Below are positions 1 to 8,216 of a DNA stretch of 64,000 nt, piece after piece. Every line of letters starts with the position of its first letter. Within the stretch, counting starts at the first letter, position 1. This stretch comes from Candidatus Saccharimonadota bacterium (lineage in GTDB: Bacteria > Patescibacteriota > Saccharimonadia > Saccharimonadales > Saccharimonadaceae), in the NCBI GenBank assembly GCA_900555265.1, contig UNSL01000003.1:1-64000 (forward strand). Reading direction: 5' to 3'. A program made the position numbers and the translations under genes. The notes beneath the pieces are model-generated. The model had not been told where the DNA came from. It made no database searches and saw only the letters and a program-made list of their open reading frames with translations.

Positions 1-199
1 GAAACGACAAGAAGAGTTGAATGCTGCTACAGAAGAATTGAAAAAGAGCGAATTGGTATATGAAGCTGCTACTGATCTTGAGAAGGCTCGAAAGAGATTC
101 TCTGAAGCGAGCGCCGCCGTTGAATCACACTTCTTTAAGAGAAAGAAACGACAAGAAGAGTTGAATGCTGCTACAGAAGAATTGAAAAAGAGCGAATTG
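1..199 (+). repeat. 144-bp in-frame tandem repeat
   Basis: The 55 bases at 1-55 recur at 145-199 without a difference that I could find, giving a 144-bp (48-codon) period. The repeat encodes the KRQEELNAATEELKKSEL segment of the coiled coil. The first copy may be preceded by more copies outside the window. Such identity within a coding region suggests recent duplication and possible copy-number variation. Confidence 0.85.
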
Positions 200-1171
200 A
201 AATACATGCGTCTTAAGTTTGCTGATAAGATCGAAGCAGCAAAACAGGATCCAGAAAAGCAGGCTGAATTAGCAGCGGAAATGGCTCAAGCAGTGTTTGC
301 AAGTATGCAAGAAACCTCAAGAACAACGACAGATGAGTATGACAACATGCTCGATGATCGTGGTAAATTTAAGAAAGCTGCCACTAAAGTTGGTAAATGG
401 TTCAATAAGGGCGGTAGGATTGCTCAGTGGCTGAAGTTGGGCGGTACTGGTCTTGTGGGCGGTTTTATAGTAGGGTCTGTTGCTACATGGCCTATTACGA
501 CAGTAGTTGGTCTTGCTGCAGGCGTAGGTGTCGCTAACTTGGTGAAACTGGGTGTATTGGAAGAGCATCGCGATAAAGACATCTTGTCTGAGATTCCTAT
601 TGAGCGTCTGGGAAAGCTGTTTAAAGTTGACGTGAAAGGTATGGACGTTGGTGACGTCATTGATTATACAGTGAGTGGGTCAATTGGCGAGCTTCACAAT
701 GCAAGTGTAGAAAGGCAAGATGATTTGCGTAAGCGAATGTGTTGGGCAATGGGTAGGTTTGGCGCCGGCTTTGCTCTGGGTGGTCTTGCTGGTAAATTTG
801 TTGGCGACTGGGCTAACTCTGCACACGCTACTGGAGCTGAGAGTAATACCACTACACCTTCACAATCTGGTAGTGGGGAAGTACCCCAGTCTGGCGGCGC
901 ATCTTCTGCGGATAACCCTGCTGCCAAAGCAATCGTAAATACTTTTAATCCGGATACGTCAAATTTCAATTCTTACGACTATCCTTGGGACTGGGCTGCT
1001 GAGAAGTTTGGTAACGCAAACGCAATGGATCAACTTCATAATCTGGCCGATAAAGCCATGGCTAATGGTCACACCGTGGAATGGCTTGATGGCCCTGGCG
1101 GAACATGGCTGAAGGTTGACGGATCTAGTGCTACTGCGCGCGTGTTGGGTGTATTGAGTAGATACGTTTAA
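2..1171 (+). CDS. Coiled-coil membrane protein, 5' end outside window
   Basis: The reading frame is open from base 2, so the true start lies upstream; the first possible start (TTG at 17) has no ribosome site. The visible 389 residues begin with a Lys/Glu-rich coiled coil made of two near-identical repeats (first copy at the window edge, second from base 145). A glycine-rich hydrophobic stretch follows at about residues 141-180 (numbered from the TTG), then a second at 246-262. A Ser/Thr/Gly linker leads to an aromatic C-terminal domain of about 90 residues (DYPWDWAAEKFG, HTVEWLDGPGGTW). This suggests a membrane-embedded protein with a globular tail outside. No family is recognised. Two small acidic proteins follow on the same strand, the same arrangement as at 36769-38384. 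Function unknown; gene call confident. Confidence 0.8.
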   Translation, partial: KRQEELNAATEELKKSELVYEAATDLEKARKRFSEASAAVESHFFKRKKRQEELNAATEELKKSELKYMRLKFADKIEAAKQDPEKQAELAAEMAQAVFASMQETSRTTTDEYDNMLDDRGKFKKAATKVGKWFNKGGRIAQWLKLGGTGLVGGFIVGSVATWPITTVVGLAAGVGVANLVKLGVLEEHRDKDILSEIPIERLGKLFKVDVKGMDVGDVIDYTVSGSIGELHNASVERQDDLRKRMCWAMGRFGAGFALGGLAGKFVGDWANSAHATGAESNTTTPSQSGSGEVPQSGGASSADNPAAKAIVNTFNPDTSNFNSYDYPWDWAAEKFGNANAMDQLHNLADKAMANGHTVEWLDGPGGTWLKVDGSSATARVLGVLSRYV

Positions 1172-1206
1172 TAGATAAAATATAAAAATAAACAAGGAGA
1201 TAAAAA

Positions 1207-1521
1207 ATGTTTGAAATTACTGACGAATTCTTAGCACAGGCTGGTTTTGGATCATTGCCAACAGATAAAAAAGAGCAAATGAGAAAAGACGTCGCTAACA
1301 GTGTACAGGATAAGATTACAAGGAAGATCTTACTGGCTGTTGGCGAAGCGAGGCTGGATGAGTTTATGAAATTACTGGATGGCGACGATGCTTCTGCAGT
1401 ATTGAATTGGTGCGCAAATAATGGCGTTAATTTGATGGAAATTGTTCAAACCTCGATGAATGAGACTATGGTTGAGCTGCAAAAATTATACAATGACGCG
1501 CTGAATATGATGCGTGGATAG
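1207..1521 (+). CDS. Small acidic protein, DUF5663-like (104 aa)
   Basis: A short helical protein starting FEITDEFLAQAGFGSLP, preceded by a good ribosome site (aaggag, 7 bases before ATG). It shares a pattern with the proteins at 1585 and 38049: an N-terminal FL...G...LP.D segment, a helix with regularly spaced V/I residues, then E..L.EF..LLD and a W/I..N.EI region. The pattern resembles a Patescibacteria-enriched family that I recall as DUF5663; that name is from memory and not checked. It follows the coiled-coil protein by 35 bases, so the two are probably cotranscribed. No catalytic motif or membrane segment. Function unknown. Confidence 0.75.
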   Translation: MFEITDEFLAQAGFGSLPTDKKEQMRKDVANSVQDKITRKILLAVGEARLDEFMKLLDGDDASAVLNWCANNGVNLMEIVQTSMNETMVELQKLYNDALNMMRG

Positions 1522-1538
1522 TAATATTAAACAGTTAC

Positions 1539-1547
1539 TGGTATAAT
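1539..1547 (+). promoter_or_regulatory. Extended -10 promoter before 1585
   Basis: TGG-TATAAT lies 38 bases before the ATG at 1585 and within the 63-base gap after 1521. It gives the third gene its own start site with a short leader carrying an aaggagg ribosome site. Confidence 0.6.
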
Positions 1548-1584
1548 TTAACTTAATCATATAGACAAAAAGAAAAGGAGGACT

Positions 1585-2058
1585 ATGTTCCAACTGAATG
1601 AAGAATTTCTTAAAGAATTAGGGCTGGACCAGCTGCCAGAAGATCAGCAAAAATCGTTGTTGCAACATATTTATAGCGAACTAGAGCTTCGAGTTGGCGA
1701 ACGATTAAGTCAAGGGATGAGCGATGCTCAGTTGGAGGAGTTTGCGGGAATTATCGATAAAACTCCTGGTGCTGTGGATGATTTTCTGATGAAACACGCG
1801 CCTAATTATCAGCAGGAACCGATGCTGCAGAAAATGTCACAAGCTTCAGGTTTGCCAGTTGACGATCCGCGTCTGAAGGATGAATTTGCGGCTACTAAGT
1901 GGCTAGAGGTCAATCGACCAGATTATCGTGACGTTGTGGCTGCGGTTATGGCTGACTTGAAAAAGGAAATTATTGCCAACCGCGATGCTATTTTAGGTGG
2001 CATGAGTGCACCTTCAGCACCGCAGCAGACTCAAAGCGACTTTGATTTGGCTGCTTAG
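1585..2058 (+). CDS. Small acidic protein, DUF5663-like (157 aa)
   Basis: Starts FQLNEEFLKELGLDQLPEDQQ and aligns by eye along its first 80 residues with the 104-aa protein upstream and the 111-aa protein at 38049. The shared LP.DQ and SDAQLEEF elements are clear. The C-terminal half is longer than in its relatives and ends in a Ser/Pro/Gln-rich tail. A strong ribosome site (aaggagg) precedes the ATG. Soluble, helical, no recognised active site. It is probably a partner of the coiled-coil protein at the window start, since this pairing recurs elsewhere in the window; that role is inference only. Confidence 0.75.
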   Translation: MFQLNEEFLKELGLDQLPEDQQKSLLQHIYSELELRVGERLSQGMSDAQLEEFAGIIDKTPGAVDDFLMKHAPNYQQEPMLQKMSQASGLPVDDPRLKDEFAATKWLEVNRPDYRDVVAAVMADLKKEIIANRDAILGGMSAPSAPQQTQSDFDLAA

Positions 2059-2067
2059 TCAGTGAAT

Positions 2068-2955
2068 TTAGGCTTGATGACCGCGGATAAATTCTTCTGC
2101 GGTCATTGTTTTTCCGCTGGGTGCGATGAGCTCGTCGATAATTAAATAGCTGCCGTCGGTAAATTTTTTATCAAGATGATAACTCGGAGTTTTGTCGCAA
2201 TGAGATTTCGTGATGATGATATCTCGATGGTCAATTGTCATTCGGCTACGCGGAAACCCGAGGTGTGCGCGAACGTGAGCTTCGGCTTCGGCGGCGGTCA
2301 TACGCTCAGCATTGAGCCATGAATTGTCCTTGCTCAATAATTGGCAATATGAAGCCCGAGAATCGTCCTGTGGTGTTGGTTGAAGATTTCCATTGATGAT
2401 ATTTGGCAGGTTTTTTATTAGCAGAGAAGTGCCGTCATGAAATAGTTTGTCGTATAATTCGAACTTTGTTTCTTTTCCAGTGAGGGGTTGTCGAGTTTGG
2501 GCGTATATAGGACCGGCATCCATTTTACTATCAAGTTGCATTATCGATACGCCAGTTTCGGTATCTCTATTGGCTATAGCTGATTCGATAGGCGAAGGTC
2601 CTCGATATTTTGGTAGTAGAGAAGGGTGAACATTGATAATTCCCGGTGTAAATAAGTCGATAATTGACTGGGGAATGATTTTTCCGTACGCAACCAAAAC
2701 GCCCGTTACTGGCTGAAGCTGTTTTATGTAGTCGGTAATTTCACTGACTTTGCTTGGCTGCAAAACTGGAATATTGTGAGACTTAGCGAATGTTTTTACT
2801 GGAGGTTCAGTAAGTTTGTGTCCGCGACCACGCTTGGTGTCGGGTTTGGTAATAACGCAAACAACGTTAAATCCCTCTTCAACGAGAGCTTCTAAAGTAA
2901 TTAGGCTATAATTTTCAGTTCCAAAGAATACTATTTTCGGCGATATCTTTGTCAT
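2068..2955 (-). CDS. fmt: Methionyl-tRNA formyltransferase
   Basis: Transfers a formyl group from 10-formyl-THF to Met-tRNA(fMet) for initiation. The 295 residues begin KIVFFGTENYSLITLEAL, the Rossmann start of the family. They continue with VAYGKIIPQ and with INVHPSLLPKYRGPSPIE, which holds the folate-binding and catalytic Asn-His-Pro region, then TGVSIMQLDSKMDAGPI. A C-terminal OB-like domain follows. The length is slightly below the usual 310-320. Its start lies 41 bases inside the end of def; no alternative ATG fits the family N-terminus. It ends the minus-strand run priA-def-fmt, in which fmt and def act at opposite ends of the same formyl cycle. Confidence 0.95.
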   Translation of the reverse strand: MTKISPKIVFFGTENYSLITLEALVEEGFNVVCVITKPDTKRGRGHKLTEPPVKTFAKSHNIPVLQPSKVSEITDYIKQLQPVTGVLVAYGKIIPQSIIDLFTPGIINVHPSLLPKYRGPSPIESAIANRDTETGVSIMQLDSKMDAGPIYAQTRQPLTGKETKFELYDKLFHDGTSLLIKNLPNIINGNLQPTPQDDSRASYCQLLSKDNSWLNAERMTAAEAEAHVRAHLGFPRSRMTIDHRDIIITKSHCDKTPSYHLDKKFTDGSYLIIDELIAPSGKTMTAEEFIRGHQA

Positions 2956-3490
2956 AATCTAACGGTTGCAACTCGCCTTTCTCGTCGAGCGTATAAAAAG
3001 CGTCTTTTTTATCCTTAATATGGTCTATAAAAACTAATCCATTACAGTGGTCTATTTCGTGCTGCAATACGCGCGCCAAAAATCCTTCGGCTTTAATTCG
3101 CACTTCTTCGCCATCTAAATTCATGGCTTTTACGCGAATTTTACTGTAGCGGGGAACTTTTCCGTAAATGCTTTTAACGCTTAAGCATCCCTCAAAATCT
3201 TCGACAATTTCACCCTCATATTTCACGATCTCTGGATTGATAAGAGTGATGAATTCGCGAGTTGATTTTCTTTCAAAGTCGGCTCGAACAATCACAACAC
3301 GCTCTAATTTGTCGACTTGAACTGCAGCGAGGGCAGCGCTAATCTCGTGAGGTCTGGAGTCTTCCCAATCCAGTGCGGCTGCGGTCATTTCGTCTGCCAG
3401 TTTTACAACGTCATTAGTAATTACGTGGATTTTCGATGATTTTTGGCGAAGATGTGGATTTGGTAATGTGATAATATCGTCTTTTGTCAT
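2915..3490 (-). CDS. def: Peptide deformylase
   Basis: Removes the N-formyl group from nascent proteins; metal-dependent. The three family motifs are visible: motif 1 appears as ISAALAAVQV (a variant of GxGLAAxQ), motif 2 as EGCLSV with the metal-binding Cys, and motif 3 as QHEIDHCNG with HExxH. The 191-aa length is normal. The central Gly-x-Gly of motif 1 is replaced by Ala residues, which is unusual but leaves the Gln in place. An extended -10 box ends 7 bases before the ATG, so a leaderless transcript is likely in addition to read-through from priA, which ends 20 bases upstream. Confidence 0.92.
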   Translation of the reverse strand: MTKDDIITLPNPHLRQKSSKIHVITNDVVKLADEMTAAALDWEDSRPHEISAALAAVQVDKLERVVIVRADFERKSTREFITLINPEIVKYEGEIVEDFEGCLSVKSIYGKVPRYSKIRVKAMNLDGEEVRIKAEGFLARVLQHEIDHCNGLVFIDHIKDKKDAFYTLDEKGELQPLDYDKDIAENSILWN

Positions 3491-3497
3491 TGCTATA

Positions 3498-3506
3498 ATT
3501 ATACCA
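3498..3506 (-). promoter_or_regulatory. Extended -10 promoter of def
   Basis: On the minus strand the sequence reads TGG-TATAAT, ending 7 bases before the def ATG. Transcription would start at or next to the start codon. Confidence 0.6.
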
Positions 3507-3510
3507 GAAA

Positions 3511-5451
3511 TTACAGTAGACTTACAGGGTCAAGCTCGTACTGCCAGTGTGACGATGGCAGGAAATTTAAGACGTCAAGAAGCTCTTGTCGTTTGGGACT
3601 TTTTACTACGATTTGCCATCGATATGTATCGCGGACGCGCTCATAAAAAGCGGGCGTTGGTCCAAAAACTTCAATGTTATCAAAATTGGATTTTAATAAT
3701 TCGGACAATTTTTTCGCGTTCCTTATGGCGGCGGCTTCGGTTTTATAAACGCAAGTTAATTTTAATAGATAAGTGAAAGGTGGAAAGTTGGTTTTTTGTC
3801 GTTGAGATATGGTTCTTTGATAAAATTCTGCATAGTTTTGAGATAGTCCGTTTGTGATGGATGGGTGATTTGGCTGATACGACTGGACGACAACTTCTGT
3901 TGGTGTGCTTGACCTGCCGACGCGACCGACGACCTGGGCGAGCAATTGAAATGTTCGTTCGGGCGATGAATAGTCAGGGAGAGAAAGTCCGGTGTCAGCC
4001 TGAACGACCCCGACGACTGTTAAATGTGGCAAATCTAGTCCTTTGGCGATAACTTGCGTGCCGATAATTATATCTATTTCGCCATTTTTCAGTTCATCGT
4101 AACGCTCGTCTACAGTGGCTTTCAAATCGGTGTCTTTATCAAATCGAGCAATTTTTTTGTTCGGGAATAGCCTCTGTAATTCGTCTTCAATTCGCTTAGT
4201 TCCGATACCTTTATGAATGATATCGGCGTTTTTACATTCAGGGCAACTAGTAGGAACTTTGGTTGAAAAACCGCAAATGTGGCATGACAATTTATGACTA
4301 TCCGCATGTAGAGTGAGCGGAATAAAACAGCGTGGGCAGCCAGCCTGCCAGCCACAGTTATCGCATAATGTGATTGATGCTGTGCCGCGTCGATTGTGGA
4401 AAATAAGAACTTGCTCATTTTTTGATAACGCTGTGTTTATAGATTTCAGAAGTGGGTCGGAGAGAAATTGATGTTGAGTAAAATTGTTGCGCTTTGTCAT
4501 ATCGACCAGCGTCACGTTGGGGCGAACGGTGTCTGGTCTTGCTGGTTTTGTCATTGTAATGATTGGCGTGTTTGATTTTTTTGCAACGTAATAGTCAGCG
4601 ACTGCTGGGGTGGCGCTACCTAGAATCAGTTTGCCGCGATGTTGATTCGTAAGAACTGAGGCGACGCGGAGGGCTGAATATCGAGGGGATTGTTCCTGTT
4701 TGAAGCTCGGTTCATGACACTCATCAATTACCACAAGTCCAAGTTGTTGCACGGGCGCAAAAAGGGCAGATCGTGGACCGATGATTACTACTGGATCATT
4801 TGAGCTGATGACTCTTTTCCAGATTGCATATCGTTGAGCTTCGGTTTGTTTGGAATGGGTGACTATAACATTTGGCAGATGAGCGGAAAACTCAGCAACC
4901 AGTTGCGAAGTTAGGGCGATTTCGGGGACTAAAATTATCGCCGATCGCTCTTCTTCTAGGGCTTGTTTAACGGCTTCTATGTACACTAGAGTTTTTCCTG
5001 AGCCAGTTACGCCGTGTAAAAGTACTGTTCCGGAGTGGAGATTTTCGATGGTCTGGAGAGCTGCTTTTTGCTCATCAGTGAATACATTTTTTGTTCGACT
5101 TTCCGCTAGATTAACTGGGGTGGACTGGTTAATTGAGCGACGTTTTTTGGATAATCCGCTGGGTAAAATTGTTTGCCAGACGGTCGCTTGGTGTGTGGCG
5201 TAATATTTACTCATCCATATGGCGGTTTGCACGAGTTCGATTGGCAAGGGATATTCTTCGACGATTTTACTAATTGGCTTGACTTCAAAATCGGGTTGGC
5301 GAACTTCTTGTAGAACTACACCAATAGCATTGATTTTGCCGATTTCTATAGCAACAATCATTCCAGTTGGCAGCCTTTCCTCTGAAGAATACGTAAACGA
5401 ACTTGCGTCGGCGCGGACGATTCTTGTCGGTGAAACCAAATAGTAATGCAT
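3511..5451 (-). CDS. priA: Primosomal replication restart helicase PriA
   Basis: A superfamily 2 helicase that reloads the replisome at stalled forks. Visible are Walker A (GVTGSGKT), Walker B with DECH where DEEH is common, and motif III-like LGSATPA. A zinc region with eight cysteines in CxxC pairs (CDNCGWQAGCPRC, CHICG, CPEC) follows, then motifs around IIIGTQVIAKGLD and QVVGRVGR. I place the start at the ATG ending at 5451 (646 aa), because a -10 box ends exactly six bases before it. The upstream ATG at 5457 would sit inside the promoter spacing, and longer readings run into the divergent gene. First gene of the priA-def-fmt run. Confidence 0.93.
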   Translation of the reverse strand: MHYYLVSPTRIVRADASSFTYSSEERLPTGMIVAIEIGKINAIGVVLQEVRQPDFEVKPISKIVEEYPLPIELVQTAIWMSKYYATHQATVWQTILPSGLSKKRRSINQSTPVNLAESRTKNVFTDEQKAALQTIENLHSGTVLLHGVTGSGKTLVYIEAVKQALEEERSAIILVPEIALTSQLVAEFSAHLPNVIVTHSKQTEAQRYAIWKRVISSNDPVVIIGPRSALFAPVQQLGLVVIDECHEPSFKQEQSPRYSALRVASVLTNQHRGKLILGSATPAVADYYVAKKSNTPIITMTKPARPDTVRPNVTLVDMTKRNNFTQHQFLSDPLLKSINTALSKNEQVLIFHNRRGTASITLCDNCGWQAGCPRCFIPLTLHADSHKLSCHICGFSTKVPTSCPECKNADIIHKGIGTKRIEDELQRLFPNKKIARFDKDTDLKATVDERYDELKNGEIDIIIGTQVIAKGLDLPHLTVVGVVQADTGLSLPDYSSPERTFQLLAQVVGRVGRSSTPTEVVVQSYQPNHPSITNGLSQNYAEFYQRTISQRQKTNFPPFTYLLKLTCVYKTEAAAIRNAKKLSELLKSNFDNIEVFGPTPAFYERVRDTYRWQIVVKSPKRQELLDVLNFLPSSHWQYELDPVSLL

Positions 5452-5490
5452 GTTCATATTATATCGCGAAAAAAATGCTAAAATAAGCAT
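5452..5490. promoter_or_regulatory. Divergent leaderless promoters, priA / 5491 gene
   Basis: Only 39 bases separate the two start codons. The minus-strand -10 (TATAAT) is at 5458-5463, six bases from the priA ATG. The plus-strand -10 (TAAAAT) is at 5479-5484, six bases from the 5491 ATG. Each promoter's -35 region must overlap the other's -10 region, so simultaneous polymerase binding seems unlikely. Confidence 0.6.
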
Positions 5491-6150
5491 ATGTATTTTG
5501 AGAGTCGTTCGCAGGCTGGGGCAATTCTGGCTGATCAAGTACTGGAAAAGTATCGCTATGAAAACTGTGCAGTGGTTGCAATTGGCGAAGGTGGTGTGCT
5601 GATTGGTGAGCAAATTGCAGTGAAGCTTCACTGTGTTCTTATGATGTTATTGAGCGAGGGGATTGAGATTCCTGGGGAAAGTTTAAGTATTGGGGCGATG
5701 TCGCAGTCTGGGCAATTTACGTATAATAGTCAATTTTCTGACGGTGAAATTAATGAATATACTAGTGAATTTCACGGTTATCTGGAAGAGAAAAAGCGCG
5801 AGGCTCATCAGAAAATGAATAGGCTTTTGGGTGATGGCGGAATCATCGATAAGGATATGTTAAAGGATCGGGTGGTGATTTTGGCGAGTGATGGTTTTGG
5901 CGATGATTTGTCGGTTTTGGACGTGGCTTTAAGTTTTCTGAAGTCTGTTCGGATTGAGAAATTGGTGATTGCGGTGCCGTTTTGTGGCGTGGCGGCGGTG
6001 GATAAATTGCATATGACAGTTGATGAAATGCATATCTTGGATGTGAAGGAGAATTTTATGGGATTAAATCATTATTATGAGGATAATACATTGCCGTCCA
6101 AAGAGGAAACGATAGCGAAAATTAATCAGGTTATTTTGAATTGGAAGTAA
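5491..6150 (+). CDS. Phosphoribosyltransferase-like protein
   Basis: The 219 residues begin YFESRSQAGAILADQVLEKY, the typical N-terminus of predicted phosphoribosyltransferases of the COG1926 kind. The segment AVVAIGEGGVLIGEQIA corresponds to the G-x-P/G-x-G strand-loop. The place of the PRPP loop is taken by VVILASDGFGDDLSVLDVAL, where the usual acidic pair and T-G-x-T are only partly kept. Enzymatic activity is therefore doubtful and it may be a regulatory or ligand-binding member. Divergent from priA with a leaderless promoter; the wHTH gene follows 64 bases later. Fold assignment is moderately sure, substrate unknown. Confidence 0.65.
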   Translation: MYFESRSQAGAILADQVLEKYRYENCAVVAIGEGGVLIGEQIAVKLHCVLMMLLSEGIEIPGESLSIGAMSQSGQFTYNSQFSDGEINEYTSEFHGYLEEKKREAHQKMNRLLGDGGIIDKDMLKDRVVILASDGFGDDLSVLDVALSFLKSVRIEKLVIAVPFCGVAAVDKLHMTVDEMHILDVKENFMGLNHYYEDNTLPSKEETIAKINQVILNWK

Positions 6151-6214
6151 AAAACTTGTCGGGTGTTGTAAAATTGTGATAAACTTTAATTAAGAAAGAT
6201 GCGTTAGGGAGGTT

Positions 6215-6517
6215 ATGTTAGACGTTTTTATTACATCTAGGGTGCGGCGAAAAATTGTAGTAGTATACGCTAAGTATCCTGATTTTCACACACATGTTCG
6301 CGGATTAGCAAAGCTAATTAAGGAAGATCCTGGAAACATTCAACGAGAATTGAAGCGACTAGAAAAGGTTGGATTTTTGCAGAGTGAAAAGCAGGGCAAC
6401 TCACGTACGTATTTCACTAATAAACAATTCCCAATTTTTAAGGAATTGCAAAGTATGGTGATTAAATCTCAGCAATATTCAGCGCGATCAAAGCGCGGCA
6501 TGGCTGATAAAGACTAA
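6215..6517 (+). CDS. Winged-helix transcriptional regulator (100 aa)
   Basis: A small DNA-binding protein. The middle reads HVRGLAKLIKEDPGNIQRELKRLEKVGFLQSEKQGNSRTYFTNKQ in three pieces: helix, recognition helix and wing. This is the ArsR/MarR-like winged helix with a beta-hairpin wing. No metal-binding cysteines. The ribosome site is gggagg, six bases before ATG. The stop codon overlaps the recJ start (TAATG), so the two are translationally coupled. Target unknown; the neighbouring gene or the operon itself is the first candidate. Confidence 0.8.
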   Translation: MLDVFITSRVRRKIVVVYAKYPDFHTHVRGLAKLIKEDPGNIQRELKRLEKVGFLQSEKQGNSRTYFTNKQFPIFKELQSMVIKSQQYSARSKRGMADKD

Positions 6518-8151
6518 TGACATTATTTGAGAAAATTTTAGCGGCTCGAGGCTTAACTACGCGTGCGGCGCGTGAGGAATTTTTGCATCCGAATTACGCG
6601 TCAGTAAAGCATGATCCGTTTTTATTGCCAGATATGAAAAAAGCGGTGGACCGCTTGAAAAAGGCGCATGCTAAAGGTGAGAAAATTGTTATTTACGGCG
6701 ATTACGATATTGACGGGCTGAGCGCGACGGCAATTTTACTGGATGCGTTTGGCAAGTTTGGCTTTAAGGAAGTTGGTGCATTTATTCCGAATCGGTTTGT
6801 TGAGGGTTATGGAATGACGATGGGTGCCGTTGATAAAGTGCGAAATATGGGCGCGGATTTAATTGTCACGGTTGATACGGGAAGTTTATGTCATGCGGAA
6901 ATTGAATATGCATCGAGTCTAGGGATTGATACGGTGGTGACTGATCATCATAATGTTGCTGAGACTCCACCGCCGAGTGTTGCCGCGGTCAATCCGAAGT
7001 TTCCTGGTCATAAATATCCGTTCCGCGATTTGTGTGGTGCAGGTGTGGCGTTTAAATTAGTTCAAGCTCTGCAAACTGAACTGGACGGGTTGCCAGATGG
7101 TTACGAGAAGTGGCTATTGGATCTGGTGGCGCTGGGGACGGTTTGCGACATAGTTACGCTGGCGGATGAAAATAGGGCGAATGTCTATTGGGGCTTGGAG
7201 GTTTTGAAAAAGCAGAGGCGTCCTGGTCTGAAGGCATTGATGTCAGTGGCGGGAATTGAGCCGGAGAAGGTTAATGCTAGACATCTGGGGTTTGGTCTGG
7301 GCCCGCGAATGAACGCGGCGGGTAGACTGGAGACGGCACAATATGCCCTGGATATGCTGACGGCGAGTGATGGGCTGGAGGCGTTGGAGGCTAGTGAAAA
7401 ATTGGAAGAATTGAATATTAAGCGCCGCAGTATTCAGGACGAGATTTTTGACGAAGCTTGTCAGCAGGCGGACAATATGACTGATGATCGAGTTTTGGTG
7501 GTGAATAGCGGCAATTGGAACCACGGAGTTATCGGAATTGTGGCGTCGAAGTTGGTTGAGAAATATAAGAAGCCGGTTTTTATAATTGGCGAGCGTGGCG
7601 ATGAAGCTACGGGTTCGGCGCGAAGTTTTGGCGATTTTTCCGCGGCTGACGCGGTTCGTGCGGCTGACGACATCATTATTAAAGGGGGCGGTCATGGAGC
7701 AGCGGCTGGCGTGACGTTGGCAACTGAGAGAATTGACGATTTTAGACGACGAGTGAATGAGTTTTACGATTCGCTGCAATTAAAAAATCAGGAATTATAT
7801 TTGCTACCGAGGGCTGATGTTGAGATCGACGATTTTTCGGAAATTAATGAGGAGCTGATTGATAATTTGGCAAAGATGGAGCCGTTTGGCAATGGTAACG
7901 CAGAGCCTATATTGAAGATAACCAAAGCGACGGTTTTGAATGTAAGGAGAATGGGTGCGGATGGGCAACACGTGAAGTTGACCTTGCGTGATAAGAATGA
8001 CATTGCGTTGCAGATGCTAGCTTTTAACGCGCCAGGAGAATTTTTCCGTGAAGTGGGCGACGAAGTGTCTGCTTGGTTCCAACCGACCGTAAATGAGTGG
8101 CAGGGAATGCGGTCTGTTGAAGGGCGATTGCTACATATTTCTGAGGTGTAG
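6517..8151 (+). CDS. recJ: Single-strand-specific 5'-3' exonuclease RecJ
   Basis: DHH-family exonuclease acting in recombination and mismatch repair. The DHH domain motifs are visible in order: DYDIDGLSA, VDTGS, TDHHN and the CGAGVAFKL region. A DHHA1 domain follows with SGNWNHGVIGIVASKL and the GGGHGAAAG signature near residues 390-398. A C-terminal OB fold ends the protein (544 aa, close to family size). The start codon overlaps the preceding stop by one base (TAATG), so translation depends on the regulator gene upstream. Confidence 0.95.
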   Translation: MTLFEKILAARGLTTRAAREEFLHPNYASVKHDPFLLPDMKKAVDRLKKAHAKGEKIVIYGDYDIDGLSATAILLDAFGKFGFKEVGAFIPNRFVEGYGMTMGAVDKVRNMGADLIVTVDTGSLCHAEIEYASSLGIDTVVTDHHNVAETPPPSVAAVNPKFPGHKYPFRDLCGAGVAFKLVQALQTELDGLPDGYEKWLLDLVALGTVCDIVTLADENRANVYWGLEVLKKQRRPGLKALMSVAGIEPEKVNARHLGFGLGPRMNAAGRLETAQYALDMLTASDGLEALEASEKLEELNIKRRSIQDEIFDEACQQADNMTDDRVLVVNSGNWNHGVIGIVASKLVEKYKKPVFIIGERGDEATGSARSFGDFSAADAVRAADDIIIKGGGHGAAAGVTLATERIDDFRRRVNEFYDSLQLKNQELYLLPRADVEIDDFSEINEELIDNLAKMEPFGNGNAEPILKITKATVLNVRRMGADGQHVKLTLRDKNDIALQMLAFNAPGEFFREVGDEVSAWFQPTVNEWQGMRSVEGRLLHISEV

Positions 8152-8178
8152 GTGTTGGGCTATTTTATAACAATCTAG

Positions 8179-8207
8179 TTGGCAAATAGTTTCTTATCTG
8201 TTATAAT
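8179..8207 (+). promoter_or_regulatory. Promoter of rpsU
   Basis: TTGGCA, a 17-base spacer, and an extended -10 (TGT-TATAAT). The -10 ends nine bases before the rpsU ATG and no ribosome site lies between, so the mRNA should be leaderless. Confidence 0.7.
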
Positions 8208-8216
8208 GTTTGCAGT

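Noticed and set aside
5452-5631. N-terminal extension of PriA to 706 residues
   Set aside because: It would cover the divergent promoter and the start of the 5491 gene, and the extra residues do not resemble PriA.
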